A stretch of 64,000 bases of DNA from Mesocentrotus franciscanus (taxonomy: Eukaryota > Echinodermata > Echinoidea > Camarodonta > Strongylocentrotidae). Positions within the stretch are counted from its first letter, which is position 1. The number at the start of each line of letters is the position of its first letter. Location: NCBI GenBank assembly GCA_037976565.1, contig CP137675.1, positions 6,290,272-6,354,271 on the forward strand, given 5' to 3'. Position numbers and translations under genes: made by a program. The notes under the pieces were generated by a model. The model made no database searches. It saw only the letters and a program-made list of their open reading frames with translations, and was not told where the DNA came from. Shown piece by piece: positions 10,988 through 23,916 of this stretch.

Positions 10988-13583
10988 ATGGGAGATGATA
11001 GCCGACCGAGGAGGATATTGGCGGACCTAAGCAGTGCTCTCCGACGAGATCCTAAAATGTATGATGTGGTCTTTGAGCTGTCTCTTTTCTTTTGTTGTTA
11101 GACTCAAAATTCAATGCTTTTTTTATTGTGTGGATGGTGACTTATATTATGGTGACACACTCAGTCTACGTCTGGTCTCGCTCGCTGCAACGGTGCACTT
11201 GGGGGTACAGTGCACTTGTTTTCGATGGTGATGAAACATACACTTACAGTCATTATTTACATTATATATTAATTCGTTACTGTCTTTACTAACTTTACTT
11301 TTTAGCACATGAAAATTGAAACTTAAAGGCCCGGCCTCTGCACTGCCACTAGTTTGGCCAGGAGGGATTAGATCTAGAGCCTAGAGGGATTAGCGTGGTC
11401 ACTGACACTGGTGGTTATCTCATCAACTCTGCTCTCAATTAACGTAAGAAAAAGAGGATCATGGGGGACCAACAGGCACCGCGTGTGTGTGTGTGTGTGT
11501 GTGTGTGCATGTGTATTGGGTTTTTAGTTTACAGACGTTTATCAATCAGATATGATTATATTTACGTCTGGGGACCGACCTTTAACGTCACCATCCGAAA
11601 GACGTGACTCGGTTTCGAACCTGCGTCCTCGGCTGAATCAGTTTGTAACTTCCACTGTTAGCTGGCTTACAGGCACACGCCACAACGCTTAGGCATTGTT
11701 TTCTATATAGAGGGAGCAAGTAGCTAAAAATAGTACAGTGAGGCTTTAAATGATAACTGTTACTGTTCATGTTTATAGTCAACTTATTACTAACTTAGCT
11801 TAGTCTAGTGTTTAGTACTGCGTTACTCACTTACTGTTAGAACTAGTTTGCTAGTAAAGTCAATCTTAACTTTAATTTAAAAAGAGAACTTTGAACTTTG
11901 AACTTTGACTTGTCTTTGACTTGTCTTTGACTTTGTCTTTGATTTTTGAAGTTTGATGTTTCATCATAAATGTTGTTGATGAATGGTTAAATCACAAATT
12001 AAAACCACTCTAATCCAAACCTGCTTACGATACAAATGTACAGTAGATCTAACATTTATTATTATGTAGTCTATTAGCATGAAGAGCAGTACAAAATAAA
12101 TATTTAAAAAAATGTTTGGCCAATTATTAGAAATTCTGTCTAGGTTGAACTTGGTGGAGCCTTTGAGTTGCTTTGACATCTTTTGAATTTGTTTAATCAG
12201 GTTCTTAGGATAGGGATTTTATGAAGGCGTGAAGTTGAAGCCAGACATAATTTCAGGACAATATATCCCCTACGAAATAGACACATTTTTCATTCTACAG
12301 TCTGGTCTACGTTTAGCGCTCTCTGTTAATTTCTCAATGATGTCAGGCATCATACTTTCTTCATTTAAGGGTTGGGGGTAATTAACATAAATAAAATTGT
12401 TCACTGTTTCACTGTGACATAGATCACAACATCAACAGCTCATTATGGCTCATATATGATGAGTTTGAGGGTCTTAGTATTGGTAGATTTACTCAGTATA
12501 ATATAGAGTCGGCAGACTGGTTTGTTATGGTAGACATGTTGTTTATTCAACTACCACGGATACCGGATATTCGGATATCGCGTATCGTAACAATATATTG
12601 TCATACTTTGCAATGCATGTTTGTTAATCTTTCATTCTTTCTACGTTATATTGCTTTCAAATCAATAAATGAACATTTGTTTTCATTGGTTTTAGTACCT
12701 CGAAAGTCAGTTTTAAATTTCAATACAGAGGTATACTGAAGGCTAATTATGTGTAACTGTGACCAAGGCTACATGATGCTGGCTCTTATTCTGTGGTGAC
12801 CACATTGTCATGCTCATAGACTACATACTACTAAAGTAAGTGGGTCCAAGACTTACCTGGACGCATTGTATGTAACCAGGTGTTAATGGACTCCTTAGAA
12901 GTTTAGATGTGTTAATTTTTTATTAATTACCAATGTTGCATCTTATAACATTTCTTGATGTTTTCTGATTGTTTTATTTCTTTTTGATTTTCTAGTGATG
13001 AGTTTGACTTCATCTACTGTCCTGAGCCTGTAGTGAATAGAAGTCCTGTGGTGCTAGAGAATCATAAACTTGGTCTGCAAACATGGAGCATTAAACTCCT
13101 ATTCAACTTTGTCTACAACAACCTGATAAAGAATGCAGCAGCAGTGAAAGGTATTTATACAGGCACACACACACAAAAAGAATTGGGATAAAAAAGAGAG
13201 AGGTGAATTAATTGTTTTTAGAATTAAAGTTCATACTAAAAATTTGTTTTAAATAGTTGGTGATAATAGTCAAATTTGACTGATTGCCATCTATATAATA
13301 ATGCTAAAATAAATCCCCAAGAAATATACTGGTAGTCAAAGTTTTATGAGATATTGAGAATAGGCCTTTGTGATGCATAGCATATTGACAAAAATAAATC
13401 TTGACTTTGATGAACGACATTGAGTTACATTTATCCAATTTTATAGACAGCTCTTTGATTTATTTTGTAATCCTTGTCCAGCCTTGTCCAGCCTTAGGAT
13501 TGCTTTGGCCTACAATTTGTAGATGTATTTACTCTTTGTACGTTATCAAGTAACCTTTTAATTCATTAATTTCTATTTGTGTT

Positions 13584-13623
<40 letters not shown>

Positions 13624-16600
13624 ACACTTGATGACAGATTTGAAATCTTTACATGAATTCAGCTGTACAGTGCTTTTACTCAATCCAGAGTGTTACACAG
13701 TATGGAACTTGAGGTAAGTTTCGAAATTCTTTCTATTGTCTCTTGTCAACCTATTGACAAATGAATTCTCTTATTACGATAGGCTTAATACAGGGGCCAC
13801 ACAATTCCTGTATGCAATGGGTTAAAAATGCAAAACTAACTATTGTCTGTGTCTGATAAAGGTAAGCCAGGTAAGAGTGTTGTCCAGGGCAAGTTAGTTG
13901 GTTCCTTGATTGATGCTTACATTGGGTTCTGAAAGAATCAATTACTTCATGTATGATGTCAATAAAAAATGAATGCAAAAAATATTACTATTTTAATCTC
14001 TAAAGTGAGTATTAAACTCTTTCAGTGGTACTGATATACTAGTACTATATGTAGATTAGTTTCCGAGTCAAAATTTGGGACCACCTAGTTTTATAGCAAT
14101 TGCTAGAGTCTCTTGTGTAGAACCATCGCACTACAAATAGTAAATTTGTATTCGTTTTCTTAATGTATAGGAGTTAAGTATGATTCTGATATCAAAGAAT
14201 ATCATGGAAGATGTACTTACATGTAGATACTGGGGATTGTCTTGATTCTATTTATTCTATGTCTGTTGTCCGGAATTAGAATTCTGATCTACATGTACTC
14301 TTATCTTTTGTGTATTTATTTTGCAACATGCAGGAAGGAGCTGGTAACCAAACGTTACATCAAAGCAGAGGATGACCTCAAATTGGCAACAATAATCCAA
14401 ACCAAACATCCAAAGAGCCCGGAAACTTTCATTCAGAGGTACTGTATTGATATATTCTTAGTCACCTCAAACCCTTATGACAGTTCATTTGAAAGCCTAG
14501 GTATTAAAGCTTCCCAAGATAAACGGTGCAATATCATTACTTGTGAAGAAATACATGTAGAAAATGTTGATTTTTTAATATTCTTTATGCATGAGGATTC
14601 ATGTTCAGAGGTTGAACGACGATTAAAAGCAACAATGATGTTTAGAAATCAAACTGCTGCAAGTCGGTCCAAATCTATGTTATCTCTTTTCTTTTTAGGA
14701 GATGGCTGTTAATGCAGCTGTTCCCGTCCTCAACGTCATCTTCCAAACATAAGCAACCAAGCCACCACCACCACTCCACCGCACAACAAGCAAACGGCAA
14801 CTCCTTCCACAATCAGCAGCACTCCAATGGTACTCCAGCCCACACCGCAGGGAGCGCATCCTACCATGCTGATGCCTTTGAGCTGACAGAGAGACATCGG
14901 CAGGTGGTGGATCGTGAGATGGATGCCTGCAGAGCAGCAGCGGACAGGTATCCCAGTAATTACAATGCCTGGAGCCACAGGATATGGGTGCTGAAGGAAA
15001 TAGCTAGACTAGATACAGGGTAAGTCACTTGTGGTGTTCTAATTTGTAAGAATGGCAATTTACTGGAGATTATGGTGGAGAATACTACCAGTATGATGAT
15101 AATAGTAGCTATGAACCATCTCAAAATGTATTAAGTATATGTAAGAATTTTGCTGCATTTCCTAGTATTAACAACGGTAGCATGTTTTGTGTGTCAATGA
15201 CCCCAAAAATGGTTATATCCTCACTAGTAATGAAATTCTTTCTCTCCAATGAAGATTCAATCAAAATTGTAGTCCACCAGGAAAGTCCCAAGACCAAGAC
15301 CCGAAGGCAAGCTGTCAATTACATTTATTTGCACAAGGTCAAGAGAAAGACCAATACATCAAAAGCTTGTGACAGAGTGAAGTTGATATACTGGCATCTA
15401 CATGTTTTACTATTTTGAGTCACAATAGTTCAAGTAAAATTGGAAGTATTAGTATATAGGCATGACAGTGTTTTACCTTATTTCATTGTCTCAAAACATA
15501 CAGAGTTGACATTATAAGCTACCCTCTGTTATTCCAGCAGCATGTCAAGAAACAATAGGAAATCATAGTAATTTTGATGGATAATAATTTTCCTCTTCAG
15601 GTATTACTGAAGGAACTTGAAAGCACCAAGTCCTGGGTGAAAATGCACATATCAGATCACAGTGGGTTCAACTACAGATACTTCCTCATTAAGTCTTTGT
15701 CATGTCATCACCCTCATGATGATCTACTGAGGATCATTCATGAAGAGTTAGTCTTCACTTCAAACCTCATAGAGAACTTCCCTGGACATGAAGCTATCTG
15801 GTATCACAGGTCAGTGGTTTACTTTGTTTATTGTTTGTTCAAGATGCGAGCCTAGTAAACCTAAAATGTGCCAGCTGGCTTTGTAAGATACAATCAAACC
15901 TGCTTTAGTGACCACCTGTCTACAAAGACCACCTGTCTACAAAGACCACTTTTTGTGTTTCCCTTGGGCGGTCGCTATAGACAGGTTTGACTGTACCATC
16001 AAACATGCTTCAAACAAGTGATACACTAAATTTTACAATTCGCTGTCGTTGCTTGCTGTCAGTGAAAATGGCTGTTTTTTACAAATCGCAAAGTTTTTGG
16101 TTTTAAAATATGTAGCATAAAATGCTTTGATACTTAAATGTTGGCCTCTCCATCAATTCTCCATTTTCTCTATTCTGTGCTGTTCTTGTTCATGTCCTAT
16201 CCTCCTAGGTCTATCCAAATACTAAAATATTTATTTTAAAAAAAAAGTATTTTTATCTCTTTAACTTACACCATCATTATGAATAGCAATATTAAATGTA
16301 GAGGTGTTGTGGCCTAGTGAATAAATCTTGAGACTGAACCACAAGTTACAAGGTTGGAATCCTTGCTGCAGCACTTGTATCCTTTGACAACAAATTAATT
16401 TACATTTGCCACACTCAACCTAGGTGTAGTGAGTAGAAACTTGGTAGGATTAAATGCATTGAGCGCTACAGTTGCTGGAGCTAAAAACTGGGGTAATACA
16501 TGTAATATCCAAAGTCCTTTGGAAGCGCATAGAGAAGTTATATAATACCGAGATATGCACTGTACAAGAAGAGCATATTAATTTATTATTGTTGTTGTTG

Positions 16601-17102
16601 TTGTTTTGTAATTATTATTATAACTTGACGTATTAATTTTCCATTTTAAAGGAGATCGATATTGACGTTAGGAAGAGAATGTCTGATGAGAGGTAGCTGC
16701 CGGGTGTCTCATACACCACACAGCCTGGACTATGTTAAGAGGGTCGAGAGCCCTAATGGTGTTGATATGTGTGAGGACATATCAGATACTGAACCCTTGG
16801 TGCAAGGGGAGAAGGAATGGCTCCTCCTGAAGGACTTCTCAAGTGCTAGCTCCTTTCCTGGGCCCAAGACATCAACTTCATCCTCCTCCAAGATGGACTC
16901 TGTGGATCATGCCGAGTATGCCGCGTATGAGCGTGCTATCAGCTGCGCAGATGAGAACATTGGGGATGCGTTGGCTCTGTTGTTACACAAGGAAGACCTG
17001 TTCATGGAGTTGTTGTTCAAGAAGAGTTTCAAAGTGGACAGACCACAGTTACAGAGGTGTATAGACAGTCACAAGAAATGGCTAGGTCATGTGCAATTCT
17101 AA
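10988..17102 (+). CDS. PTAR1: PTAR1, protein prenyltransferase alpha-subunit repeat protein
   Basis: Alpha subunit that pairs with RABGGTB as geranylgeranyltransferase III, which prenylates targets such as YKT6 and FBXL2 in the cytosol (established for the family). Exons: 10988-11058, 12996-13150, 13638-13713, 14334-14438, 14699-15019, 15601-15809, 16652-17102 (stop TAA). Coding length is 1388 nt, one short of 463 codons. The PPTA repeats are clear: LLLNPECYTVWNLRKEL, HPKSPETFIQRRWLL, YPSNYNAWSHRIWVLKEI, DHSGFNYRYFLIKSL, FPGHEAIWYHRR; the C-terminus KKWLGHVQF matches human RKWLVTLSQ in place. The start MGDDSRPRRILADLSSAL aligns with the human N-terminus, and splicing at 11058/12996 gives RRDPKIDEFDF. 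A lineage-specific His/Gln/Ser-rich insert lies in exon 5 (about 14740-14860). Odd point: exon 5 ends in phase 2 (GG) but exon 6 opens in phase 0, so one base is missing there; exon 6 itself is intact. Human PTAR1 has about 402 residues; this one about 462. Confidence 0.93.
11059..12995 (+). other. PTAR1 intron 1
   Basis: Donor AAAT|gtatga and acceptor ttttctag|T give the codon ATT across the junction. It holds one SINE (11482-11698) and a simple run of TTTGACTTG-like words (11885-11955). I see nothing else in it. Confidence 0.85.
11482..11698 (-). mobile_element. SINE with 7SL-like head and CA-repeat tail
   Basis: On the minus strand it reads: head GCGTTGTGGCGTGTGCCTGT, a B box GGTTCGAAACC, a body with TTTCGGATGGTGACGTTAAA then GGTCGGTCCCCAGACG, then AAAACCCAATACAC and a (CA)n tail that is the GT run at 11484-11506. 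Same family as the copies at 43926-44712. The body resembles the deeply conserved Nin-DC/MetaSINE-type domain as I remember it. Confidence 0.75.
13587..13621. repeat. (CT)n microsatellite
   Basis: Pure CT run just upstream of PTAR1 exon 3 (13638). It sits where the polypyrimidine tract would be, 17 nt from the exon. Confidence 0.95.
15891..15993. mobile_element. Short TA-flanked MITE
   Basis: Inverted ends CAATCAAACCTG / CAGGTTTGACTG flanked by TA; the interior repeats GACCACCTGTCTACAAA twice. It lies in PTAR1 intron 6. A diverged relative is seen at about 4855-4985. Confidence 0.75.
16301..16607 (+). mobile_element. tRNA-derived SINE
   Basis: A box-like TGGCCTAGTGAATAA, B box GGTTGGAATCC at 16352-16362, then a body with ACTTGGTAGGATTAAATGCA and TGAGCGCTACAG, ending in an ATTATTGTTGTTG tail. 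The body matches the SINE at 53912, so both belong to one family. It lies in PTAR1 intron 6. Confidence 0.85.
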
Positions 17103-17469
17103 ATATCTATTGTTTTCCACCATATCTTTTGATGATCTATATCTTTATCAGTTTCTTAAATTTATGCATACATGCCAATAAGATGAATCTGATAATGAAT
17201 ATTTATAACCCAAGGTGTAAGTGTAGGTTAGGAAGTAAATGATAGTAATACAAGCCTGAAATAAGTAGTCTATATTGCCTTTAGATTATTAAGTATAGAT
17301 ATAGACTTGTATTATTCATTATATTTACTTCTGTTGTGCCCTATTTGTTATTGGAGATTATACATCTCTCATTTGTAGCCAGGTTACTCTCTCTCTCTCT
17401 CTCTTTCCCAATATATTTCAAATTATTATTTTCTATATGAATACATTATCTATCCCCTCCTCCTGTTTT

Positions 17470-17510
<41 letters not shown>

Positions 17511-20500
17511 CTGCTTGGTGAGATGGTCATTTATATTATCATGCATGTACTTTTAAAATCAACAAATCAACAGGTAGAATATAGACAAATAAGTGGTTGC
17601 TCTATGCATTATGTAGATAGAAAAGAAAACAAATATTCTCTTGCCTCCCTTTCTTCATCTGTCTTCCTCTGACTTGGGTTTTATTTTGAATCATACGCAA
17701 CAAGTTATCATTTACACAGTAACGTAACGTTGTCTGCATTTAGTAAGTTTTGCTCAGGGCTGCATAATTATATTCCAAATCATGTTTTGCAAAGAGTAGT
17801 TTTGCCTTATTTTGCCATGTATGACTAAGTTGGCATTAGTGTGAACAGCATTGCCTTACTTTTAAAACTTTATCAATATTTTTGTTACTCATATTTAATG
17901 TTACATAGGAGTTTGTTTCAAAATCACATAAATTCAATTAGAAATTTCCTGATTTCTATGAATTGTGCTTTGAAACGAATCCATTATAACACTATGATAT
18001 GGCAGTGCAAGAATTTTCTGTTGTTGGTGTGTGAGAGCTTTCAAATACAAATTCACCATGGAAATGTAAATATATCATTCTGACATTCTCCACATACCAT
18101 GGTACTCATACAGGTCATGACCATAGATGAACAAAAGTAATTGTTTGGACTATGTGTACTTTGCGAAAACTTGAACTGAAATAATTGAGATAACTGACAA
18201 GTTGATGATTTTAAAGTGTTCTAATTACCTAGAAAAATAGTTTGTGTACAGATAGAATGCATAAAATGAAGCTGAAAATTTTTTTTATCTGGCATTCTAT
18301 GGGATAGGTAGTATTTAAGATAAAATAAAGAAAAATCATGAAACCAAGGGAACCCAAGTCGCACTTAGGTTCGATGCAGGCCCTATTCTATGCAAACACA
18401 TACAGGTGCATCAAGTAGTCTACTCACCAGTCGCTGAAATGGAACTAGTCCACAATCTGGCTGATTTCATTTTTAATAATCTCCACCACCGTGCAATCTC
18501 CCCCTACTTGCTGCAAGCTGAAGATGATGTGATACCAGGGGGGTGTTTCACAAAGACTAAGATCGACTTTAAGTTGGGCTTAACTATGGCAGGCCGTTCA
18601 TGCCACTTATTCCTCTAACCATTCCTGACATTGGTTTATCAAGGGACGTACAAATCGTGGTCACAAATCTACAGAATTTTCCTTTTTTGATAGTTCATTA
18701 TTGAAGGAAAAATAATATCTAAAGATCATAATTGAGAGACCAATGGTGAGAGCAACCAGTGGCATGAGCGGACTGCCATAGTTAAGTCCAACTTAAAGTC
18801 GATCTTAGTCTTTGTGAAACACCCCCCCCCCCAGAATTTCTACACCCAGTTCTTAGGCTGGGCGTACGATGCCATCTTAATGCCATCTTAGGCGGCTTGC
18901 AGCAAGTGTAGGGAATATATAGAGATATGAAATAAGAAGCGATCAGATTCTAGACTAACACAGAACCCATAATATACAGAGCAAAATAGATTTTTGGTGA
19001 TTGGTACTCTTTAAAGGTCATGCACTGTGTTGGTCAAGTTTTGGTTTTCAAAATCTTTAGGTCATGGATCTACAAAAGATCCTTTTGAACTAACAGATTG
19101 CTTCAAGAAGATGTTGAAAGGGATTATCACTTCAAGGATCAAGGTTGAGTGAGATGCTCCAAATTGAGCAAAGTTAATTGTCACAACATATTTTGTGATG
19201 GAAAATGTCAACATAAAAATAACACTAAACATTTGATTTCTGAGAAATATGGGTGCTCCAGAGGAATCTAACTTTTTTTGTTTTGGTTTTGGTTCTACCC
19301 TTGCAGGTGCATGTACAATCAGAACACAAATGAAGTGATTTCCAATACTATGTATTACTTTGAACCTGTGTTTTCCATAGAGTGTCAGGTGAAATATTGA
19401 AATTCATAGACTATTCATAGTTGGATGTTGGATGTGTCATACGTGTTCAAGAAGAACGACAGAACACAGAATGGAGTCCTTTTTTGGCATCTGCGCTATA
19501 TGAAAGTAGGAAATGTGTTCTATTTTCTTTGAAATATTACAAAATTGGCAGATTTAGAGCTGCAAACACAGACTATTTTGCAACATTGTGTTTTTGTCAC
19601 ATGGTGAAGTAAACAGATAATCTGAAAATCCATGCAAGCATACATCGTTCTTTGAATCGTTGAATCTGCAATTAATGTACATATTTGCCATGGTAATTTT
19701 AAACATAAACAATTACAAGGAACTGATCTTGCCTGTTACCAATTTCAGTACAATTATAAATTCATCAGCATTATGGTATTCAACTGTATACATGCAGTCT
19801 GCTATATCCTCATTTCTATTTCTTCCACTGTGTGCTCCATACAATTGAAGAAATGGATTATCTATGTGCTTGTGAGGTTATTTCAAATGTACATTTGTTC
19901 TTTTTACAAATATCTGTTAATGTAAGTGAAATGTTACCTATCATTAAGTTTATGCATACTAGTGACAATACTTTAAAGTATGTATTGAACCTATAATAAT
20001 CATAGAAATTGAAGTAGTACAAAATATACATCATTATTGACAAGGTCCCCAGTATTACATATTGGATGCAGTAATGATGCATTTTATAATTATAGTGGAA
20101 GTATATTATAAAGATTACCAGCATATTATAAGAATTCATATTATACTACATAATATAAATTTATATCAGAGGAGAAGCATATCTAGTAGTAGAAAAATTA
20201 CATATCCTAGAAATTGAATGTAATAAATTCCTATGCATTGTATTATTAGTTATGAAGGCTTGTGCAATTATATCTTTATTTACATGTATTTGTGTTGTTG
20301 ACAATTATATCATTATGTAATTGTATATTGTTATTTTTACTTTCAGAGAACATGGTCACTGTAATTTATTTATATATGTACGTGACTGCTACAGTTACCT
20401 ATGGGAGAAAATGTCAGTATGCTGCAGCACAGATCTTCTACAACTTTGATGCCAGTACAGTGCACCTCAGACTAGTATAACCATATACTGCCTGTAAGAA

Positions 20501-21582
20501 CATAATGAAATAAAGCTAAAATGTTAAAACAGTTTTTGTCCCCTTTGTAAATTCTACCCATATGAATTACATTATGCCCATGCTTTGTTTCTAATTATTT
20601 TGGATTTGTTTCTACTTGATGGTAATTCTCTTATACAAACTTTCTACAAACTTTCCTGAATTGAATTCAAATACCTAAGGATCAATGGCTGAGTAGAACT
20701 TAACTGTGACGTAATCAACTGTAATATGACTTCCAGAACAGGGTTTTCCCCATTAATGGTATTAGATTATGAATAGATAGTCACTAATTTTCAAGTATAC
20801 CATTTTTCTGCTATGGTATGCTCCATGTTCAGATTCAATTTTTTAAATGGAAAAACATGGAAATTGAAAATATTACAAGGTATTATTTATTTAAAAAACA
20901 GTGCGCTTGTTCACTTACTGTTGTACTTCATTTTGGTAGCTTAATATGATGCAATTTTTGTTTATCATAATTATGTGAGTTAAAAAAAAAAAAAAATTCA
21001 AGTGTTTGTCACCCTGGCTGCATAATGCTACATGCTGTGATTGTTTCAGTACTGTAAATTTTCCAGGAAACGTCTTCTCTATTATTATTGATATTATTGA
21101 CAATTCTATACAAAATAAAGTAGAATATGTTTGACAAGATTACCTGATATCAGAAACATGGCTGATGTATGACACTCATTTACTCTTCTCTTCATCACAT
21201 TCCTCATTTAAAATGAATATCTATGCTTGATGTTTGCACCCCCTGCCCCCCTGCCCCCTGATATAGAGAGATGTGGATGAATAAATAGCTAAGGGAGGAA
21301 AGATTGAGAAAGGAAGAGAGAAAGCGAACAGAGAGATGAAAACAGGGAGGGGAAAACAAGAAGGAAGAGAGAAAGAGAATGGGATGAGAAAGATAGACTG
21401 AGAAAGAGATAGAGACATCAACAGTTAAGATGTTAAGGTATTATCAACAACAACAAAAAGAGTTCATATTCTCTCTTTTCTTCTCTTTATCTTTTGTGCT
21501 CTCTCCCTCTCTCTCTTTCTCTCTCTCTCTATTCTGACTTCATTTAAGTTCTCTCCTCTTGTCTAAAAGTTACCCCCTCCTT

Positions 21583-21624
<42 letters not shown>

Positions 21625-21755
21625 TCCATCTCTCTCTCTCTCTCTTTCTCCCTCTCTTTCTCTGTTTCATTTTTCCCATTTTCTTCTTCCTGTTTTCCTT
21701 TAGTTTAGTGTGTAATGTTTTATGTTTTTGTTTTGGGGGTATGATACTGTATACT

Positions 21756-21796
<41 letters not shown>

Positions 21797-22720
21797 CTCC
21801 GTTTTAAGAAGCCTTTGCTTTTCATAACCATTAATTAGCTAAGGAGCATCCAACTTTCCTTTTTAAGGGGGGGGGGTGGGGGAGGGGGTTCGCACGTGAG
21901 GTTTAGCCCCAAAGCCCCCCCCCCCTCCCCTTTGGTTACGCTAGTGTTATCAAAACAAATTATTGTAACTGTTATGAGCTACTAAAATCATTGCATTTTA
22001 GTGTCTAAAAGCAAATTTGTCATAACATTTTGGCAATTGTTATTGCTAAGAACTTTTATGAAACGGGGCCCTGGTATGCGAAGATATTAATAGGGACTAC
22101 CCCTAATTCACGCCGGCAAAGACAACCCTATTATATATAGACGACATTGCATTTTCATATAAGTTAAATCAAGCTTACGACATATAACGATACGGATTTG
22201 TTTATATTCTGTTTTATAAATAGGTGGTAAGCATCAGACCAAGGGGTTAATTCCTTGATCACACCGTTTATTTTAAACCACAAATGCTTCGAATTTAGCG
22301 CATGACTAGCGTATTTAGCACAACTTCACATGAGTTCATTAACTTAAAATCCGGAGAAGACAGAGGACAAAGTCACATTTTGGAAAACGGTGCAATCTTT
22401 AGAACACCATGCAGGCCCTTCTTAATGCAATTTTAAGTCGAACATGACTAATACCAAAGATTTTATCTCCTTTATAACTTCTAACTTCTAACTTCTAACT
22501 TAGTCTTGAATTAATTTTCCGATATACCTATTCTAAGTGGTCTTTCAGCATGCAGATTGTCCCCGCCATTAATCCTGACACAGTTGCTGGTTTCATTGTC
22601 ATATTATTTTCTGTCATCCCTGTGGCCGCGAAGAGCCTACCACAAAGTTTCTATCCGTTTCGCAAGCACTTTTTTCCATCGCCTACATGTAATGCTTATT
22701 GCTTCCAGTTTGCAAAAGAT
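17103..22720 (+). other. PTAR1 3' flank / possible long 3' UTR; no gene seen
   Basis: The 3' end of PTAR1 is not fixed: AATAAA signals occur at about 18325, 20508 and 21112. CT microsatellites occur at 17389-17406, 17475-17505, 21480-21530 and 21590-21660, and a TA run at about 21760-21795. One MITE lies at 18539-18831. At about 22060-22072 a MITE-like right end (TTTATGAAACGGGGCCC) stands without a partner. I find no reading frame with family resemblance here. Confidence 0.5.
18539..18831. mobile_element. MITE, GGGGTGTTTCA ends, CAG target duplication
   Basis: Long inverted repeats (over 60 bp; GTGTTTCACAAAGACTAAGA outward at both ends, then TCGACTTTAAGTTGG) flanked by CAG on both sides (18536-18538 and 18832-18834). 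The flanks TTGCTGCAAGC / GCTTGCAGCAA (about 18509 and 18896) suggest that it sits inside an older palindromic repeat. Confidence 0.85.
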
Positions 22721-23916
22721 CCCAGTGGCGGATCTATGGCGGGGATGGGGAGGGTTAGGGGTTTAACCCCCCTGGGCTGCCAAGTGAAAATGTGATGTGA
22801 ATAGAAAAACGCCATGTGTCCAGACCCACACAGTATCCCCATCGTCATCGGGTCAAACCCCCCTTAAACTGTTATTTGATTTAAAAAGACGTTATCGTGC
22901 ACTGCTTTTTACGGTCTCCATTGTGTTAGTAGATGCCAGGAAAACATCACTTACGAAGGTTCAAAATAGCAACAACAAAAAATCGCCTTGCCGCTACCCG
23001 GCTCGGACTTCGTGGCTCGTGGACGATGTTCTGCATCGTCATTGTGTAGAACCCCCTCCCCTTAAACTGTTACTTTAGTGATTTAAAAAGACGTTATCAT
23101 GCACTGCTTTTTATGGTCTCCATTGTGTTAGTATATAGCTAGATGCCAGGAAAACATCACTTACGGGGGTTCAAAATAGCAACAACAAAAAATCGCCTCG
23201 CCGCTACGCGGCTCGGACTTCGAGGCTCGTGGACGATGTTCTGCATCCTTATTGGGTCGAACCCCCCTCAAACTGTTACTTGATTTGAAAAGACGTTATC
23301 ATGAAATGCTGTTTATGGTCTCCATTGTGTTAGTAGATGCCAGGAAAACATCACTTACGGGGTTCAAAATAGCAACAACAAAAATCGCCTCGATCGCCGC
23401 TACGCGGCCCTGACTTTGAGGCTCGTGGACGATGCTCCGCATCGTCATTGGGTCGAACCCCCCTCAAACTGTTACTTGATTTAAAAGACGTTATCATGAA
23501 ATGCTGTTTATGGTCTCCATTGTGTTAGTAGATGCCAGGAAAATATCACTTATGGGGTTCAAAATAGCACCCCAAAATCGCCTCGCCGCTACGCGGCTCG
23601 TGGACAATTCTCTGCATCGTCTTTGGGTCGAATTCCCTTAAACTGTTACTTGATTTAAAAGTACGTTATTATCATGCACTGCTTTTTATGGTCTCCATTG
23701 TGTCAGTAGATGCCAGGAAAACATCACTTACGGGGGTTCAAAATAGCAACAACAAAAAAATCGCCTCGCCGCTTCGCGGCTCGTGGACGATGCTCCGTGT
23801 CGTCATTGGGTCAACCCCCTTTATAGCAAAAAGCTAGATCACATCATCCGCCCCTGGATCCCTACTCTTTGAGGGGGTAGGAGAAAGCAATTTTACGTCA
23901 TATATTACTCCAGGAA

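Noticed and set aside
14242..14712. A 156-residue independent ORF
   Set aside because: It is PTAR1 exon 4 (14334-14438) read on into introns on both sides; the splice sites are clear.
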